Positions 51,165-53,382 of a DNA stretch of 53,382 bases are shown here, in pieces (the first letter of the stretch is position 1; each line of letters opens with the position of its first letter). Below the pieces are notes generated by a model. That model searched no databases. It was not told where the DNA came from and worked only from the letters and a program-made list of their open reading frames with translations. The stretch is from Bacteroidetes bacterium ADurb.Bin145 (lineage in GTDB: Bacteria > Bacteroidota > Bacteroidia > Bacteroidales > VadinHA17), in the NCBI GenBank assembly GCA_002070505.1, contig MWDJ01000021.1, positions 1 to 53,382 of the forward strand, in the 5' to 3' direction. Both the position numbers and the translations under genes were made by a program.

Positions 51165-51890
51165 ATGAAAAGGAAGAACATAATTTCAGCAGTCGTCATC
51201 TTTACCTTGCTCTTCTCATCGGTTCCTGTTATCTATGCACAGGAAAAGACAAAGGAAGAAAAAGAAAAGGAATTAAAGATGCAGGAGGCCATTATTGAGA
51301 AGAAAAAAGCAATGGCCGACAAAGAGGCAGCTATTAAAGAAGCTCAGAAGGAACTTGAGCAGCTTAAAAAGGAACAGGCGAAAGATAATGAGGAGCTTAT
51401 GCAGGAGCTTATGAAGGACCGCAAAGTTAAGATTGATGATCCTGCAATTAATAAGGATGCAGCAAGAATCTATGGTGACTGGTCAAGGAACAGGCCGATG
51501 AATATGGGAGATCCTTTCGTTATGGGGCCCGGATCCGATTTCTGGCGTCAGTATGATACAAATTCTCAGAGGACTTCATGGGATTTTACTAAATCTGTCC
51601 GTGAGAATTCTTTCTCGAGAGATTATATATTTGACGTTGATGAATCGGTGAAGAATGTCACCATGGCGGTATTTGGAGACTGTAGCGCAGGAGATATCCG
51701 TATCAGGATCCTGATGCCCGGCGGGAAAACATATGCCGACATTGTGATTGATGAGTTCGGTAACCTGAACTGGAGGAAATCGTTCAACATATCGGATACC
51801 GAGAACAAGGACAAGGTTGGAGAATGGAAATTTGAAATTAAAGCTTCAAAAGCAACGGGTTATTTCAGGATATCTCTTCAGGCCAGCTGA
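51165..51890 (+). CDS. Secreted coiled-coil protein of unknown function
   Basis: A 241-residue protein with a signal peptide (MKRKNIISAVVIFTLLFSSV, cleavage near AQE, about residue 29). A long charged helix of heptad type follows (about 30-90, KEKEKELKMQEAIIEKKKAM and onward), then a beta-rich C-terminal domain (about 145-241: YIFDVDESVKNVTMAVFGD, IRIRILMPGGKTYADIVIDE). I recognise no named family. It is divergent from the two-component operon and preceded by the TTAAC repeats, so it is probably regulated by that system and may sit in the periplasm as an envelope-stress effector (inference). A strong terminator follows. Confidence 0.8.
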   Translation: MKRKNIISAVVIFTLLFSSVPVIYAQEKTKEEKEKELKMQEAIIEKKKAMADKEAAIKEAQKELEQLKKEQAKDNEELMQELMKDRKVKIDDPAINKDAARIYGDWSRNRPMNMGDPFVMGPGSDFWRQYDTNSQRTSWDFTKSVRENSFSRDYIFDVDESVKNVTMAVFGDCSAGDIRIRILMPGGKTYADIVIDEFGNLNWRKSFNISDTENKDKVGEWKFEIKASKATGYFRISLQAS

Positions 51891-51926
51891 CCGGAAGGCT
51901 GGTGATTTGTTTTCATTCCTTTGTAA

Positions 51927-51961
51927 ATGAGGCCGGGAAGTGGGGTCCGGTCTCATTTTTT
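51927..51961 (+). terminator. Intrinsic terminator after the coiled-coil gene
   Basis: A stem ATGAGGCCGG / CCGGTCTCAT (one G-T pair, 10-base loop) is followed by TTTTTATT. The convergent carboxypeptidase stop lies at its 3' edge. Confidence 0.85.
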
Positions 51962-53382
51962 ATTCTGTCTGAGCAGATGCTCTGCCTCCTTTAACACTCT
52001 CAACCCTTATAGTATACTTATTTCCGCCCTTCACTATCCACTTCAGATTTACTTTCTGGTAGCCAGGTATGTTTGTTATTTTTATCCTGCCCGGATCTTT
52101 CTTCTGTTCCCTGGTAATATTAAGATCGGCATTTTCAACTATCATGCCCGCTATGATATTCCCGCCCTCGAGAAAGACATAATCGGGAGGATCGATCTTG
52201 TACTTCAGGTTCGACGCTGAATGTGTCGGCAGCATCCTTATGTTCTCAACAGTCGCCGTCACCTCTCTGAGACCTCCGTCAAGCTTAGTTACTTTCACAT
52301 CTCTTATCTCCAGTTTCGGTGATTGATATGCATTATAGATACAGAATGCCGCATTACGGTGAGCATCTGATTCAAGAAGGAAGCCTGGATGAAGCCGTCC
52401 GAAGCTCTTGCTGAAACCACCTATTTCAACTTCTCCATAAACAGGGTGGTTGATCTTCTGCCAGGGAATGAAAGAGTCCTCAAACAGGAGCAGCCTGTCA
52501 AATTCGTAATCGTCAGTATTAGTTGTGTCGTAAAACATAAGGTAGCTGTTCCACAACTCATTTGACCACACGAAACATCCCATGGCACCGTGCCACCAGT
52601 CGAGTTCGCCCCCATAAACAGTATACATATCCTTCCATATTGTAACGAGTTTGTAGCCCGGGATTATCTCTTCTCCCTTCTTCCCGATTGTATTCATCAC
52701 TTCATCATCAGCCCGGCTGTATGCTTCGGCACCTCCGCCTTCTATCGACGGGCCCTTCAGTATGAGACCACCGGAATTGTGGAATGATTGGGCCCCTGTT
52801 ATATTCCTGTGTTTCAGAATGAAATCTCTGACCGCCTGATTCTCCGGCTGTGTGAAAGGGTATTTATGTGCCCCGCTCTGAATATAGGCAGGCTCCCAGT
52901 TAAATCCCCAGTCGCGGTTCCCGTCATACCCGCCGGGTCCATCCTCATTGACCAAACCGTCGTTGTCATTATCAATGCCTTCAGAGCCAAGGAGCTCATA
53001 TTCTCCTTTCTCTCCCGGTTTTACACGGATCATCCGTCTGGGATCATCGGGATCAGTTTTATACTGTCCGTCAGGATTCCTCCTCCTCATCTGGCTGATA
53101 TTCTTATCACCATTTAGATCATCGCTCCCGTCCTCGTCAAATAGTCCGTCACGGTCGGTATCATATGGCATCATACCTGATCTTGGCGGTACTCCCACAG
53201 AAGTAAAATACTCCCTGGAATCCGGGTTGATCGTGGGGGTAATGTAAAATGTCTTGTCAGCGAGGAGCTGCTTTATAAATGCATTGTCGGGGAACATCTC
53301 ACACAGGTACCAGGCTGTATACATGGCCATTTCTGTTCCCTGCAGTTCAATTGAATGGATGTTGCCATCAATCCAGAAGGCA
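51960..53382 (-). CDS. M14 zinc carboxypeptidase, partial (5' end beyond the window)
   Basis: The reading frame stays open to the right edge, so at least 473 residues of a longer protein are visible. The first visible part contains FWIDGNIHSIELQGTE, the M14 zinc motif HxxE, and the third zinc ligand is probably the His in AQSFHNSGGLI. An insertion after the first motif is rich in Asp/Asn/Gly: DTDRDGLFDEDG and DNDNDGLVNEDG look like thrombospondin type 3 calcium-binding loops. Further on are GRLHPGFLLESDAHRN and an Ig-like C-terminal part with REVTATVENIR. The N-terminal signal is not visible. No T9SS sorting domain is at the C-terminus. Confidence 0.85.
   Translation of the reverse strand, partial: AFWIDGNIHSIELQGTEMAMYTAWYLCEMFPDNAFIKQLLADKTFYITPTINPDSREYFTSVGVPPRSGMMPYDTDRDGLFDEDGSDDLNGDKNISQMRRRNPDGQYKTDPDDPRRMIRVKPGEKGEYELLGSEGIDNDNDGLVNEDGPGGYDGNRDWGFNWEPAYIQSGAHKYPFTQPENQAVRDFILKHRNITGAQSFHNSGGLILKGPSIEGGGAEAYSRADDEVMNTIGKKGEEIIPGYKLVTIWKDMYTVYGGELDWWHGAMGCFVWSNELWNSYLMFYDTTNTDDYEFDRLLLFEDSFIPWQKINHPVYGEVEIGGFSKSFGRLHPGFLLESDAHRNAAFCIYNAYQSPKLEIRDVKVTKLDGGLREVTATVENIRMLPTHSASNLKYKIDPPDYVFLEGGNIIAGMIVENADLNITREQKKDPGRIKITNIPGYQKVNLKWIVKGGNKYTIRVESVKGGRASAQTE

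Overview
The window reads as ordinary chromosome of a Bacteroidota bacterium, most likely of the Bacteroidales/Marinilabiliales type and probably a metagenome or draft contig. The evidence is a MurF-alanine racemase fusion, the gliding lipoprotein GldB, a type IX secretion (T9SS) type A sorting domain, DUF4294, DUF5686, DUF1573 and DUF4369-thioredoxin proteins, a single-chain glycine decarboxylase, the futalosine-pathway enzyme MqnE, and repeated TAnnTTTG promoter elements in place of E. coli-type -10 boxes. Genes are dense and lie in short runs on both strands. I saw no rRNA, tRNA, CRISPR array or prophage.

Layout. 1-91 holds four 24-bp repeats that look like the end of an IS21-like element lying mostly outside the window. 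119-2125 is a membrane-anchored AraC-type regulator with TPRs. 2126-4800 is a repeat-rich stretch: 8/9-mer and 16-mer tandem arrays, and a sugar transferase gene bracketed by near-identical inverted repeats, with a DUF4294 gene and thpR in between. 4796-9142 carries pcm, an MBL-fold hydrolase and gcvP. 9269-13075 is a catabolic-looking run: an atypical URO-D-family protein, a DUF6807/PmoA-like protein and a lipoprotein Gfo/Idh/MocA oxidoreductase. 13148-19918 has ddl, a divergent LemA-TPM-TPM cassette, then rluD, a T9SS cargo protein and a PASTA protein. 19967-23802 (minus strand) has mqnE, rpmH, a frameshifted rsmG, an ECF sigma factor and a GT2 glycosyltransferase. 23908-28918 has tgt, an LptF/G permease, an acyl-CoA carboxyltransferase, a biotin carrier and ispE. 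29131-37964 has dnaB, a DUF5686 outer-membrane protein, rsmI, an unknown protein, tdk and murF-alr. 37965-41805 has nadE, a PorT-family beta-barrel, gldB and a 2[4Fe-4S] ferredoxin. 41947-53382 has a large three-part outer-membrane protein, a DUF1573 protein, meaB, a TlpA-like lipoprotein, a two-component system, a secreted coiled-coil protein and a partial M14 carboxypeptidase.

How the genes work together. Several neighbours belong to the cell envelope: Ddl, MurF-Alr and the PASTA protein (peptidoglycan), the LptF/G permease (LPS export), sugar transferase and GT2 (glycans), and GldB plus the sorted cargo protein (T9SS/gliding). The biotin-dependent carboxyltransferase with its carrier, and MeaB elsewhere in the window, point to propionate/methylmalonyl-CoA metabolism. 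MqnE points to futalosine-type menaquinone synthesis.

No clearly new defence or mobile system is visible. The points most worth a second look are: the inverted repeats around the sugar transferase; the rsmG frameshift at an A8 run that a -1 slip would repair exactly; three TTAAC direct repeats at exactly 11-bp spacing between a two-component system and a secreted coiled-coil protein; the URO-D/DUF6807/oxidoreductase run; the three-part outer-membrane protein; and a Tgt without the usual zinc cysteines.
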